Origin: Aquila chrysaetos chrysaetos
Taxonomy: Eukaryota > Chordata > Aves > Accipitriformes > Accipitridae
Length of the DNA: 64,000 nt
Direction of reading: 5' to 3'
NCBI RefSeq assembly: GCF_900496995.4
Contig: NW_024470328.1
Span: 248,001-312,000 of the forward strand
The notes below the pieces were generated by a model, which saw nothing but the letters and a program-made list of their open reading frames with translations, was not told the DNA's origin and made no database searches. Position numbers and translations under genes: made by a program. How positions within the stretch are numbered: the first letter of the stretch is position 1; every line of letters begins with the position of its first letter. Positions 33,224 to 44,256 of the stretch are shown piece by piece.

Positions 33224-35763
33224 TGCAGGCCACTGCCGTCTGCCGTCCCTTGAAGCTCACTTGGCTTACGGACAGGCCGGTGTGGGTGGACCAGTGGCCG
33301 ATGACTGAGGAGAAGCGGGCGGCAGTGGTAGAACTGGTGCGACGAGAAGTGCAAATGGACCATCTTGAACCTTCCACCAGTCCCTGGAACACTCCTGTAT
33401 TTGTTATAAAAAAGAAATCAGGGGTGTGGCGGCTCCTCCATGACTTGCGAGCAGTCAATGCCTGCTTGCAGGACATGGGGGCTTTACAGCCAGGACTACC
33501 CTCTCCGGCCATCGTGCCGAAGGGACAGGGTGTCATTGTGATCGATATAAAAGATTGTTTTTTCAGTATTCCCTTGTACCCAGGAGATCGCGAAAGGTTT
33601 GCCTTTTCAATCCCAGAGCGAAACCATCAAGCACCCGTGCAGCGGTATCAGTGGAAAGTGCTCCCTCAAGGTATGAAAAATTCGCCGACTCTCTGTCAAA
33701 TCGCGGTAGGTAAGGCCTTACGGTCTCTGCGAGAAGACCACCCGGAAGCCACCATTATTCATTACATGGATGACATTCTGCTATCCCATCGGGACGACTC
33801 TGTGTTGCAGCACCTCTATGATCAAATGGTCCAGCAACTAAGTGAATATGGGCTACACATATCCCCCAACAAAACACAAATAGGACCTTCTGTTAGTTAT
33901 CTAGGCACTCAATTAACCCCCCGCACAATTACCGCTCAGAGTTTCACAGTCCCCGACCAAGTGTATACCTTACATGATGCCCAAAAGTTAGTGGGCAAAC
34001 TGTTGTGGCTAAGGAACTTTGTTCCAATTGCTGAGGATGAACTGAATCTGTTATACCAACTACTCCGGGGAGGGGAACTTTTGCAGGCGCCACGTGTGTT
34101 GCAACCAGCGCAGCGTGCGTTGCTAGAAAACATAGCCCAACGGGCTCAGCAATGGGGCCTGCAAAGGTTTCAACCCGCACGCCCAGTTGTTGCGCGACTC
34201 TTTGTGGCCAGGCAAAGTTGCCATGGTGTATTGATACAGCCTGCGGAAAGCCCAGAGTGGCCTTTTGCGTGGCTGCATCAGGGCAAAGTGCACACAGCCA
34301 TCATCAGTTGGCCACTGTTAGTAGCCGCCATGATTCTGCGTTGCCGGAGGGCTTGTCAACATTTTATCGGCAAACACCCGGACCGCATTGTCTTGCCCTG
34401 CTCCCTAACGCAATGGGATTTAGTTTATCCGCAGGTCTCTGTTTTACAGGGTGCGTTGGCAGAGTTTGCAGGGACATTAGCAGGACATGAGGTCCATCCC
34501 TGTGGGGAGGTCTTGCATGCCTTACCCATTCTCCCAGCACAGCAATTGGCTAAACACCCTAATGACGGCCGCACAATCTTCACTGATGCGTCCTCCAAGA
34601 CTAGTAAGGCCGTCTGTGTTTGGAAGGAAGATGGGGCATGGCATCAAATAGTATATACTGAACCCAGTCGTTCCGTGCAGTTTTTGGAGGCCAAAGCAGT
34701 AACCATGGCATTGTTACGTTGGCCAACTGAGCCCTTGAATGTAGTCATGGATTCACTGTATGTATATAAGCTCTTGGTTGCGGGAGAATGGGCCCTAGCT
34801 TCTTCTACGGAGATAGCCGGTATGCTGTTAAACGCCTTACAGTTGCGCAGTGCACCTGTTTTTCCTATTCATGTTACCAGTCATTCTGGTCTCCCTGGAT
34901 CGCTAGCCGAAGGGAACAGCTGCGCCGACCACGCGGCACGAGCACTGTTAGCTGCTGTCAGTAATGATAACAGCACACCAGCCAGAGCACGTGCGATAAC
35001 ATTACACAGCCTCTTGCATTGCAGTCCCCGAGGTTTGACGGCACTAACGGGTATTTCCCATGCCGAAGCTAGAGATATTGTTGCGGCTTGTCCCCATTGT
35101 ACCCAAGGACCTCTTTGGGAAGCCACGGTCAACCCTCATGGCTTACAACCAAATCAGATCTGGCAAACAGATATTACGGAGTACGCTCCCTTCAAGCCAC
35201 TACAGTATTTGCATGTTACCGTAGACGCCTATAGTAAATACATTCTCGCTACAGCACACAGGAAGCAGAATAGCTTGGCGGTCGTACAACACTGGCGTGC
35301 ATGTATAGCCCAACTGGGGATTCCACAACAGATCAAGACGGATAATGGTACAGCTTATACTGTGGAAAAGGTGAAACAATTTTGTGCAAACTGGGGTATA
35401 GCCCTTGTACACGGCATTCCTTATAACAGCACCGGCCAGGCCATTGTAGAACGAGCACATCGAACCTTAAAGACCCTGCTAGACCGTCTTAGGGAGGGGG
35501 ACCAGGCGGAGCCCTCCTGCTTACGGGATAATTCACCTGTTCCCCGTACACAGCGTCTCCTGTTAACTGCGTCAACTTCGTTAAATCAGACAATTCGGGG
35601 GGACCTGGACCAGACGGCGGCGCAACGACATTTTATGAGTACGGAAGAGAAAGGCCCCTACCCACTGGTCCGTGTGCGTGATCCCCAGACACGCCAATGG
35701 GACGAACCGTTTGAGCTGCGTTGCCTCGGGCGGGGGTACGCCTGTGTACCTTCAGTAGCCTGA
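33224..35763 (+). CDS. pol: ERV-1 pol: reverse transcriptase, RNase H, integrase
   Basis: This is one long open frame, -1 relative to pro (the open stretch includes 33,130-33,223). The reverse transcriptase shows PVWVDQWP, SPWNTPVFVIKKKSG, LPQGMKNSPTLCQ and the catalytic YMDD (33,763-33,774). RNase H keeps its acidic residues in IFTDASS, FLEAKAV, VMDSLYV and NSCADHA. Integrase has an HSLLH...CPHC zinc site, then WQTDIT, IKTDNGTAYT and IVERAHRTLK, giving the D,D-35-E triad. The C-terminal domain reads to GRGYACV and stops at 35,763. The expected ending (LKWVPSH) is found at 35,765-35,818 in another frame, so the last residues are displaced. The enzyme core looks complete, which is unusual for an element whose gag is broken. 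Confidence 0.92.
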
Positions 35764-35818
35764 AGGGCTACTGAAATGGGTCCCTAGTCATATGGTTCAT
35801 CCTGCCCTAACCTCGTAG

Positions 35819-36490
35819 TGTTTGAGTGTTTTTTCTTTACAGATTACTGTTATCCTTTCCTGGCTTGTGACGCCTTGGGTATATGCTGCGAATTTCTGAC
35901 ACTACACCACTTAATAAATAAGACAACAGAACTGCGGAGACAATAAGGAGCTGCAAGACCTTTATAGCAATTAAGAAAACTGTCATTTCGGCTTGGAGTA
36001 TTTAACTGTGGGATGGGGGCTTACGAGTTGGTTTGTATCTCTGTTAAAACTCAGGGTTTCTTTTATTCTTGTGTATTTTCTCAGGTATAATATTGCTCTT
36101 ACTGTGTTTAATTAATTGTGTTCATAGATCTTGTAGGTCCACTTAACCAACATAACAGGTCAAGATTCTCTGTGCACTGCAACCACATCACAAAGCCCGT
36201 GAACCAATAGGCAGGATGGCTATGACTCGTGTGGCACGTTTGGCCAGCGACTGCATGTGCCATAGGCTCCCTATGTTTCAACTGAGGCGAATTTTAGCAC
36301 CCGCTGGCCACATGTGCTGAAATCTGTTCCTCTGCAAATGTACAAATACCGGAATTTTCCAAAGTGCATCGGGCTGGTGTACGGCAAGGCCATCGTTGCC
36401 TCTGTGGGGACGCCCACGTAAAGCTGGCACCTACCGATTGCTGGGCTGAGTTCGCGGATGGTGGTGACTAGATTTGCTAATGGTCTTTTT
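35819..36490 (+). pseudogene. env: ERV-1 env remnant
   Basis: A good splice acceptor (polypyrimidine tract and AG near 35,829-35,842) is followed by a short hydrophobic signal-peptide-like frame (ITVILSWLVTPWVYA) that stops after about 18 codons. The surface unit is deleted. 35,920-36,130 corresponds to the end of the transmembrane subunit of ERV-2 (same text as the complement of 12,640-12,860), with stops. 36,130-36,480 is the non-coding stretch shared with ERV-2. No envelope protein can be made. Confidence 0.75.
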
Positions 36491-36494
36491 ATAG

Positions 36495-36790
36495 AAAAAG
36501 GGAGGGGGAATTGTTGTGGGAACATTTTCAGCTAATGGTCACAAGAGCATTCCAGACGCCTTTAAAAGGCCTTGAACAGAATAAACAAGAAGACAAAAAT
36601 AAGAAAGATACCAATTAGAAAAACACAGGTGCACATTCCACGATAAAGAGAACTTGGCACAAACAACCTCAATTTGGCAGTTTATCTTGACCAATTAGAC
36701 TGAGATAAGTCTCGTATGTTTAGTTAGTATGACCAATTATATTTTATGTTTATGCGCATGTGCAGTGTTGATGCAGCCAATCATTGAGTG
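36495..36790 (+). repeat. ERV-2-type polypurine tract and U3 embedded in ERV-1
   Basis: AAAAAGGGAGGGGG (36,495-36,508) followed by TGTGGGAACA (36,515) repeats the junction between polypurine tract and LTR start of ERV-2. It is followed by about 275 bp of U3 similar to the complement of 11,460-11,733 ('aggccttgaacagaataaac', 'gtttatcttgaccaattaga'). R and U5 of that LTR are missing, and ERV-1's own polypurine tract and LTR come 75 bp later. Confidence 0.85.
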
Positions 36791-36851
36791 CAACTGGACG
36801 CGTGGACAGTGCATGAATAGTGTGTGTAACCAACGGGAGCTAGTTGGACAT

Positions 36852-36864
36852 GAGGAGGGGGAGA
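36852..36864 (+). promoter_or_regulatory. ERV-1 polypurine tract
   Basis: GAGGAGGGGGAGA lies immediately before the TG of the 3' LTR, where plus-strand priming would start. Confidence 0.85.
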
Positions 36865-37095
36865 TGTAGGGTACGGCGTTCAGAAGATCTCGCGATGTCA
36901 CGGAAAGGTAGAAGGCTAGTCGTCGCCTCCCTATGACGTATCAGTGATCCCACCTACTGTTGTTAGTATAAAAGGAATTAACTGCGCAATAAAGGGCAGA
37001 GTTTGGCACTCACACCATGTGTGCTATCTGTCTCTTCCCTGGTCCGGGCCGACCAGTGATCTAATCGCGGCACCTTGATATATAGCACTGCTACA
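36865..37095 (+). repeat. ERV-1 3' LTR (231 bp)
   Basis: It has the same length and ends as the 5' LTR, with 10 substitutions and no indels by hand count. TATAAAAGG and AATAAA are kept. Confidence 0.93.
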
Positions 37096-37101
37096 CTTGA
37101 C

Positions 37102-39049
37102 TTTCCCCACCGCAGGCTGTCCTATACTGTCCTATGTCAGTGATCGTTTCTCTGCAGATTTTAACTCTCCCCCCTGCTTCCCCAACTCGCTCTGACCCCA
37201 TGATATCCCAAGGTTTACTGATAACTCTCTGTCCTCACTGTTCTTCAAACATAAAGCTGTAGTTTTCTGAGGGTTAGACAATGACTCTGACTTCCCCAAA
37301 ACCCATCTGGCTTCTTTCAAAGCCTTGTTTATGTTCCTCTAGCACCCAAGATGTCCTAGCCCCAGGCTTGCTTGAATTCTTACATGTACGGCTCTCTCCC
37401 TGCACAACCACGTGTCTCACAAACCCTTCCCTCTTCCCCCGCAGTGATGAAACTTCACCCCAGGAGGTCTGTGCATCCTCCACACTCATAGATGTTTCCT
37501 GAGGTCTACCCAAGTATGGGAAGTGAAGCAGGAAAAGAGCAAGGTCAGCTCATTTGGCATGATAGCCACCCTCAGCAGTGGGCCTTTTCCATTTTCTAGG
37601 CATGCACATATCATAGAAAAATCTCTTTCACCCCTGACTTGCAGAAGAGGGGTCTTCCTTCCTGGTGTCTTCCCAGGACACACCTCCTCCTCTTCCCCAT
37701 CCACAGACATCCACTGCTTTCCATTTCTGGCCTCAGAGGGGGTTTCAGGATTTGCTAAAGCCATCAGCCACCTCCTTCTTTCTCACTGACATCCCTCGAC
37801 CCTCTCTCTGAGCCCTACACATGGCCAATCAATCAGTGCTGCTCAGAGCCGCTCACACTTCAGAAGAGGCCTTGAGATTCCTGCATATTCCTAGTGCTTA
37901 TTAACTATCTTCCTGGCTCTCTCCAGAGTTCATGGCAAACGTTGCTGTCTACAACAGGGCCTTTATGAACATCTTTTATGAAATCGTTGTCTTTTTAAGA
38001 TCTTGTCTGCAGAAGGAGTAGCCATAGTAAAGCACCAAACACACCAAACCAGAGTCTGAGTGAAGTGCCAGTAAGAACCAAGTGAGCAACACCCAAGGCT
38101 CTGGCTTCCTGGCAAGGAGTCTCTCCTGTTTGTCTCCTATTCTCATGAAAGGAACAGGAAAACTGTCCCTCCCATGGAGCTCTGCTGAAGGAAGATGGAG
38201 CTGTGCATAGCGTGAGGCGATACAAGTGGGATCAGCAGGTAGAAAAGACTTTTGTAGGGAAGGCTTTGAGAGGGAGTACCCTGACTTCACCCAGATTAAA
38301 AAATGGAGACCGGGTAGTAGGCTGACGCGATGGTTAGAAGTGTCCTGGGGTAAAAGAACGTGGATGATAGCAGGTGGGAGAGATTTGGTTTGCAGAGATT
38401 TGAGGTAGTACTTTCCGCACCTGAGCAGCCTGAGCTTTGGAACCAAGGAAAAATATAGAAGCTCTCAAGGATGTTTTGGAATTAGTGGAACTGTCAGTAA
38501 TAACAGTAACAGGACAGTGCTGCAAGGGAACTCTTTTGTGTTCTTGATGATGAACTAAAGCTCTTTCATTTTGTTTTTACTTGACATTATAGCTAGAAGT
38601 TCTTAGAGATTAGCCTCTGGCATGCAATTCTTAGAACAGTGTGTTTCCTCTCACTGCTAACTCTTTGCTATCATTTAAAGATTACACCTCTTCGACAGAA
38701 TTACCCTTAAATCAGCTCTGCTCCATCTGTTTCACAGAATTTTCATCAGGATGGGGAGGTGGAATAGGGGAGCTGTTTTGGTTTTAGCCAAAGGCGGCCA
38801 AGGGACAGATCCCAGGTCAGCGAAAAGGCACAAAGGCAGGCAAAATCTGGATGTTGTGTACACTGACACAACACTGTTACCTGCCATTCCAGGCTCTGAA
38901 GTCCTAACTGTGCAGCAGGGAGCCTGGAAGCTCTGAGCTGCCTTCATCTCCCCTGCATTTCAGAATGCAAAATGAAGCTAGCCTACTCCTAAAGTTGGTT
39001 TTGATTCTCTCCAGAGCCTAAAGCACCACATGTATCAGGAGATTGGCCA
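37102..39049. repeat. Receptor-unit flank, inverted copy
   Basis: Directly after ERV-1 the DNA resumes the receptor-flank unit ('tgtcctatactgtcctatg', compare 28,375). 37,520-38,230 is an inverse copy of 15,600-16,200. The section 38,450-39,050 is unassigned. No receptor is present. Confidence 0.5.
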
Positions 39050-39830
39050 GGACACTTCAAGAGGAATCACACTTCTCTGGAGAAAAGCTTAGGTGCTCCC
39101 AGGAATCCCAGGTGGTATGGCATACTGGTTCCTAGGTTCAAGGTCCTGGTCAACTGCCTTGTCTCCATATCTGTAAGAGTCACCTCCCACCAAAGGCTGG
39201 GCTATCACCAACCCCAAGGTCAAGCTGGCTGTGGAGCTGAAACCTGAAAACCTCCAAACATGGAAGTCAAAGATCCTCTCTGTATGTCCTGCTGCAGTGC
39301 AGCACCATCCGCCTTTTGCTTTTTATCCTAAGGCCCAGAGTGAAGCTGCCAGGAAGAAGTTTCTGCCTCTTGCCTCTGCCATAACATTTGGCACTGCAGA
39401 AGAGTTTGGCTTGACCACCTCTCCAGGGAGGTGTCACCTGCTTTTAGACTGCCCTGTGCTTCCCCTGCAGCACACTGAGTAGGGCTACTGCCCTCAACCT
39501 CTCCACACAGCTCATGTGCTTTAGGCCCCTCTCCCCAACATGACAGACTTCTTCTGGACCTTCTCCAGTTTCCCCATCCTCCTTTCAAAATGGGAAACCC
39601 ACTGGCTCACATGGCATCCATCATAACCCCCATGCCCTTCTCCGCAGGGAACTCTGCAGCCAGTCAAGTCACAGGCTGTCCTGATGCACAAGGTTTTTCT
39701 GCCCCAGTGCAGAACTTGCTCCCCTTCCCCTCTAAAACTTCTGGAGGTTTCTGTTGGCCAAAACCATAAGTGTATCAAGGTCCCTCTAGATTGAAACTCC
39801 AGCAGATCAGCCTTTAAGTTTTGTGGGCCA
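39050..39830 (-). mobile_element. Degenerate CR1-like sequence, minus strand
   Basis: Plus-strand text such as 'ttcttctggaccttctccag' and 'ctcatgtgctttaggcccct' is the complement of the CR1 ORF2 3' region. It is strongly degraded and its boundaries are uncertain. Confidence 0.5.
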
Positions 39831-40199
39831 GTGCCTCAAAGAAGATAACAATATGGGAAATTACAGCACAATACGAGTAATGAAAAAGAATTATGTGATT
39901 ATCGGAGCTGCTTTCAACCCAAAGTTGAAAATACCACAGCAACCATCTCAGAAATAGGATATGAAACAAGAAATGCAAGACCAATGTGGAAAGGATTGAG
40001 AGGGTAGGCTGTTCTTGTTGGCAGGTTTTGCAACAGTACAAGAGAAGAGCTTGGGTGGGGGAATAAAAAGAGAAGCAAATAACGTGTCCAAGGTTGTTTG
40101 GTGTCAACTGTGAAGGAGCTCTGCACCTGATGTGAATTATTTCTGTGGTCAGGGAGAACCTGAGAGATTTCCCTCATTTGAAAATATGAAGGGGAAGGA

Positions 40200-40720
40200 A
40201 GGACAGCATCATTTAGGCTGGAAGGGACCTCAGAAGTTTCTCAGCCAACCTCCTGCTCAAAGCAGGGCCAGACCAGATTGCTCAGGGCTTTATCCAAAGA
40301 CGCCTTGGCACTTTCTGGGATGGATCCCACACAAACTCCCTGGGAAACAGCTTCCAGCATTTGTCTGTCCTCATGTTAGAAACATGTTTCTCTATATGTA
40401 CACTAACCCTCTTCTTTCAGCCCCTTGCCTCTTGTCCTTGTGTCTTGTACCATGGACATGAGCCTGACTCAGTCTTCCTGGGAACACTGCAATGCTGCTA
40501 CATGTTTCACCCAAGACCTTCCTTTCTCCAGGCTGGACAAGCCCAGCTCCCTCAGCCTCTCCTCACAGATAAAGTGTTCCTGCCCCGGACCATTATGGGG
40601 GCCCTTTGCTAAAGTTGTTCCAGCTTGCTGACAACTTTCCTATATTGGGATCTGAAATCTGGACACAGTGTTCGGTATAATCCCTTCCCTCAATCACCTG
40701 GCTGTGCTCCTGTTCGTACA
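40200..40720 (-). mobile_element. CR1 LINE 3' region, minus strand (left arm)
   Basis: Complement of CR1: 'tttctccaggctggacaagcc' on the plus strand, and 'ctggaagggacctcagaag' near the 3' end. The right arm has the same copy at 61,640-62,160, so insertion preceded duplication. Confidence 0.85.
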
Positions 40721-41869
40721 GCCCAGGGTCCTCCTGTCCTTCCTTGCTGCCAGGGCACACAGCTGCATCCTGTCCATCTCACTGTCCACCAAGACCTTTC
40801 CAAAACGCCTCCTTCCAGCCAGGCAGCCCAGCCCCCGTGTCATTGCCAGGGCTAGTCCCCTGCAGGGACAGAAACTGGCATCTGTCCTTGCAGGATTTCC
40901 TGACTTTCATGCCAATGCATGCTCTCCTCTTCCTTGAAGCCTTTCCCTGAGCACAGGGGCCTGGAGACCATTTCAGTAAAGACTCAGGCACAGCAGGCAT
41001 TCATTCCTTCAGCCCCAGCTGTGTCTGCTGTTGTTAAATCACCTTCCCCATTCAGCAGCAGCCCTGCATTTTCCTTATTCAGCCTTGGTCTCTCAGAAGT
41101 GAACAAATCTCTTCTGTTTGCTTTTGAATTCCATTGCCACCAGCATCTCCAGGTGAGCTTTTCTTTTCCTACACTCATGCCTCCACAACTAAGGCAATAT
41201 ATAGAAATTCCAGCTTTGTACCTGTCCTTGCTGACACCTCCTGGCAGCTGCTTCATGGTGCCTGTCCTTGTGCTGGCCCAGCCCCACTGCCCATACACGG
41301 TCCCACTCTGCAGGCACAGCACGGGAAAGGGTAGAGTCAGGGATGGGGAAAGTTCCCCCATTTGTGATCCTAATGGCAGCCTTCAGATCACAGTTCCCCC
41401 ACAACACTCCTACTTTTGCAGCTTCCCCAGCACCCGACCCCTGCCCTGCCACAGCCTTGTCCCATGTGGAGCTTTGCAGACAGCTCTGCTCCAGGGTCTG
41501 CCAGAGTCTGGGGAAGCAGAGGCACTGGGCAGGGCTGTCCATTCCCCAGAACTAGCCCTTGGCCCAGCAGGAAGGTGGAGATGGCCTCACAGCAAGACTC
41601 AGCCTTAAATATGGGGTGACTGGCAAGTGCTGCAAATGGCAAATAAGACACACTGGGGATGAGGAAGGCCCTGAGCCACCCTCCCCATCTGTCCACACCA
41701 CCAAGGGCAGAGACCGGCCTCTTCTCCTCTGCACCTGCATGTCTTCCATTCTTGCCACAAGCCCTGTCTCTGCAACACAACCCCCCGGTGTCACTCCTTA
41801 CACTGCATGGTCACACGCTGCAAGCTATACACTGATATTTTTCTCTCCTGGGCACTTTCCAGCCCAGAC

Positions 41870-42477
41870 TGTTTCACAAATTGAGCATTCGGTGATGGAG
41901 TTAAGTATTCTTTATTGCAGCGCTGGAAGCACGGGGGATCGCTCCTCCAAACGTGCTTAACCACGAGCTTAACTGTATGGGTTAAATACATGTCTTACAT
42001 ACATATTCACTAGATTTCCGAGAAATGTTATGCATAGTCATTAGTTATCCAGGAAACTATTAGCATATATAAATGTCCTTTATGCAAGTGCATTGGAGGT
42101 CTCTGGTGGTCTTTCAGAGTCCTCTGGTGGTCGTCCATAGTCTTCCTCACTTGTCCGCTGTTTGACCCTTGTTGTATGAGTTTGCGCAGTACGCTCCTCT
42201 TCTGGGCCTCACAAACAACTTCTCTGCTTATCTCCTAACTTTGGCTCAGTCATCACAAAAGACAGATCATCTCCCCTTATCACACAGGATACCTCCACGA
42301 ACAAGACATATCATTACATACACAGGCTTATGTCCTTGGCTTGTGTATGTAAATCAACTTCTGGAGACAGTTGTTAATCTTTTAACAAATTCCAAACTCC
42401 TTTATCTGGCAATACACTGAGTCTAAACATACGTTCTATTTCTGCATCTACTAGACCTAGTGTCAGCCTCTGCATCA
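41870..42477 (-). mobile_element. Solo LTR (608 bp) present only in the left arm
   Basis: Read on the minus strand it starts TGATGCAGAG and ends GTGAAACA, with AATAAA (plus-strand tttatt at 41,911-41,916) near the end. Four-base repeats AGAC flank it (41,866-41,869 and 42,478-42,481). The right arm at about 60,464-60,467 shows the uninterrupted site with a single GTCT (the complement). The 4-bp duplication points to a class I-type integrase. No internal viral sequence remains. Confidence 0.9.
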
Positions 42478-43313
42478 AGACCACCTCCCCCTAAACTCTC
42501 CCCACTTCCCTTGACCTCCCTCCGCCTCCCCTGCCCTCTCCCCAGCGCAGCCCAGTCTGGCATGGCCCCACACCAGTGCCCACCACAGGGTGCGGCAGAG
42601 CTCTGGGCACTCACCCCACAGCCCCAGACCCTCTGAAGGGCACAGCAGCTCCTCGGGGGTGGAGAGGGCTGAGCCCCAGGGCTGGGGGGCATCTGTGGCA
42701 CAAGGCCTGAGGAGATCCCCTTGTATGATGGAAATGCTGCTATGGAGGCCAGCTCTGGCACACAAGTGCCCATTGCCTGTCCTTGCCTGCGGTCACAGGC
42801 CTGCCACACAGCAGGACTGTAACCAAGCTTCAAGAGCACTCAGGCCTTCCACCAACCAAAGGGTTCAGAAGGAAAGCATGGAAGTGGGAAGAGAGCAGCT
42901 CGGGAAAGACCAAGCTCCGTGGCAGTGCTGCTGTGCCGGGACTCTTTTCTTCTTCCCCTCTGCACACAGGCACTGCTCCCTGCAGCTGCAGAGAAGGTCT
43001 TGGAGGAAGAATCTCAGAAGAACAAGTCACTGCAGGGCCCTTTATTTTGTTTAAACACACAGAGGGTATGGCTCCTCATTTGCACAGCCTCCAGGGCACA
43101 CAAAAGCTGGATAGACTGTGAATTGGAAACTGGGGGAACAAAGACATTTCTTTCCAGAAAGCATTCAGATAAGTAAAACAAGGCAAAAAGAGCAATCAAA
43201 AATCTCATTCAAAACCCAAAATCACCCTAAGAAAACTACCAGAAGACAGGCTGGGCTTGTAATGATATATGAGTACTATGCAAAAGACAACAGGAAGTTT
43301 ATTCCTTCTGAAA

Positions 43314-44231
43314 TCATCCAGTCATTACTTTCCTCAGGGCATCCTTGATCTTATGGTTTCTCATGCTGTAGATGAGGGGGTTCATGGCTGGAGGCACCAC
43401 CGAGTACAGAACTGCCACCACCAGGTCCAGGGATGGGGACGAGATGGAGGGGGGCTTCAGGTAGGCAAAAATGCCAGTGCTTATAAACAAGGAGTCCACG
43501 GCCAGGTGAGGGAGGCACGTGGAAAAGGCTTTGTGCCATCCCTGCTCAGAGGGGATCCTCAGCACAGCCCTGAAGATCTGCACATAGGACAGCACAATGA
43601 AAACAAAACAACAGAAGTGCACAAAGACACTAACCACAAGTACCCCAACTTCCCTGAGGTAGGCATCTGAGCAGGAGAGCTTGAGGATCTGGGGGATTTC
43701 ACAGAAGAACTGGTCCACAGCATTGCCTTGGCAGAGGGGTAGTGAAAATGTATTGGCAGTGTGCAGCACAGCATAGAGAAACCCACAGCCCCAGGCAGCT
43801 GCTGCCATGTGGACACAAGCTCTGCTGCCCAGGAGGGTCCCGTAGTGCAGGGGTTTGCAGATGGCAACGTAGCGGTCAAAGGCCATGACAGTGAGTAGAA
43901 AATATTCTGCTGACATCAAAAAGACTAACAGAAAGACCTGGGCAGCACATCCTAGGAAGGAGATGGCCCTGTTGTCCCAGAGGGAATTGGCCATGGATTT
44001 GGGGACAGTGGTGGAGATGGAGCCCAAGTTGAGGAGGGATAGGTTGAGGAGGAAGAAGTACATGGGGGTGTGGAGGCGGTGGTCGCAGGCTACGGCGGTG
44101 ATGATGAGGCCGTTTCCCAGGAGGGCAGCCAGGTAGATGCCCAGGAAGAGCCAGAAGTGCAAGAGCTGCAGCTCCTGCGTGTCTGCAAATGCCAGGAGGA
44201 GGAACTCAGTGATGGAGCTGTGGTTGGACAT
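43314..44231 (-). CDS. OR14-like olfactory receptor C, intact
   Basis: This encodes a complete 305-residue odorant receptor with seven membrane segments, expected in olfactory cilia and signalling through G-olf and cyclic AMP. It starts MSNHSS, with an N-glycosylation site at Asn3. It keeps LLGNGLII (TM1), PMYFFLLNLSLLNL (TM2), a Cys at the start of TM3, MAFDRYVAICKPLHY, SYVQIFRAVL (TM5 end), KAFSTCLPHLAV (TM6) and NPLIYSMRN (TM7). The start is fixed by agreement with receptor D and by a splice acceptor 23 bases upstream (AG at 44,255-44,256 on the minus strand), the usual intron before the single coding exon. Length matches the family. An AATAAA lies about 12 bases after the stop. TM5 (VSVFVHFCCF) and the TM6 edge differ most from its paralogs, which may affect ligand choice. 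Confidence 0.93.
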   Translation of the reverse strand: MSNHSSITEFLLLAFADTQELQLLHFWLFLGIYLAALLGNGLIITAVACDHRLHTPMYFFLLNLSLLNLGSISTTVPKSMANSLWDNRAISFLGCAAQVFLLVFLMSAEYFLLTVMAFDRYVAICKPLHYGTLLGSRACVHMAAAAWGCGFLYAVLHTANTFSLPLCQGNAVDQFFCEIPQILKLSCSDAYLREVGVLVVSVFVHFCCFVFIVLSYVQIFRAVLRIPSEQGWHKAFSTCLPHLAVDSLFISTGIFAYLKPPSISSPSLDLVVAVLYSVVPPAMNPLIYSMRNHKIKDALRKVMTG

Positions 44232-44254
44232 TTGCTTCCTCCGCGTATGGTTAT

Positions 44255-44256
44255 CT
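44255..44256 (-). promoter_or_regulatory. Splice acceptor before receptor C
   Basis: On the minus strand 'ttgctcctcaacag' precedes the coding exon. Equivalent acceptors lie before receptors A (AG 16,700-16,701) and D (AG 58,680-58,681). Confidence 0.6.

Larger units (their letters stand above)
30343..37095 (+). mobile_element. ERV-1: near full-length class II endogenous retrovirus
   Basis: This is a 6753-bp provirus with 231-bp LTRs that start TGTAG and end CTACA. A tRNA-Trp-type primer site lies three bases after the 5' LTR and a polypurine tract sits right before the 3' LTR. The flanks carry a 6-bp duplication with one difference (CTTGGC 30,337-30,342; CTTGAC 37,096-37,101). Gag, pro and pol lie in three successive -1 frames, as in betaretroviruses, although the primer site is of the alpharetrovirus type. 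Env is reduced to traces. The segment 35.9-36.8 kb is shared with ERV-2, so the 3' end looks mosaic. By-eye comparison gives 10 differences between the LTRs (about 4%). The element is defective in gag and env. Confidence 0.93.

Noticed and set aside
40919-41608. A 229-codon frame on the plus strand of the left arm
   Set aside because: In the right arm the same stretch is broken into shorter frames. It overlaps equally long antisense frames and has no recognisable domain.
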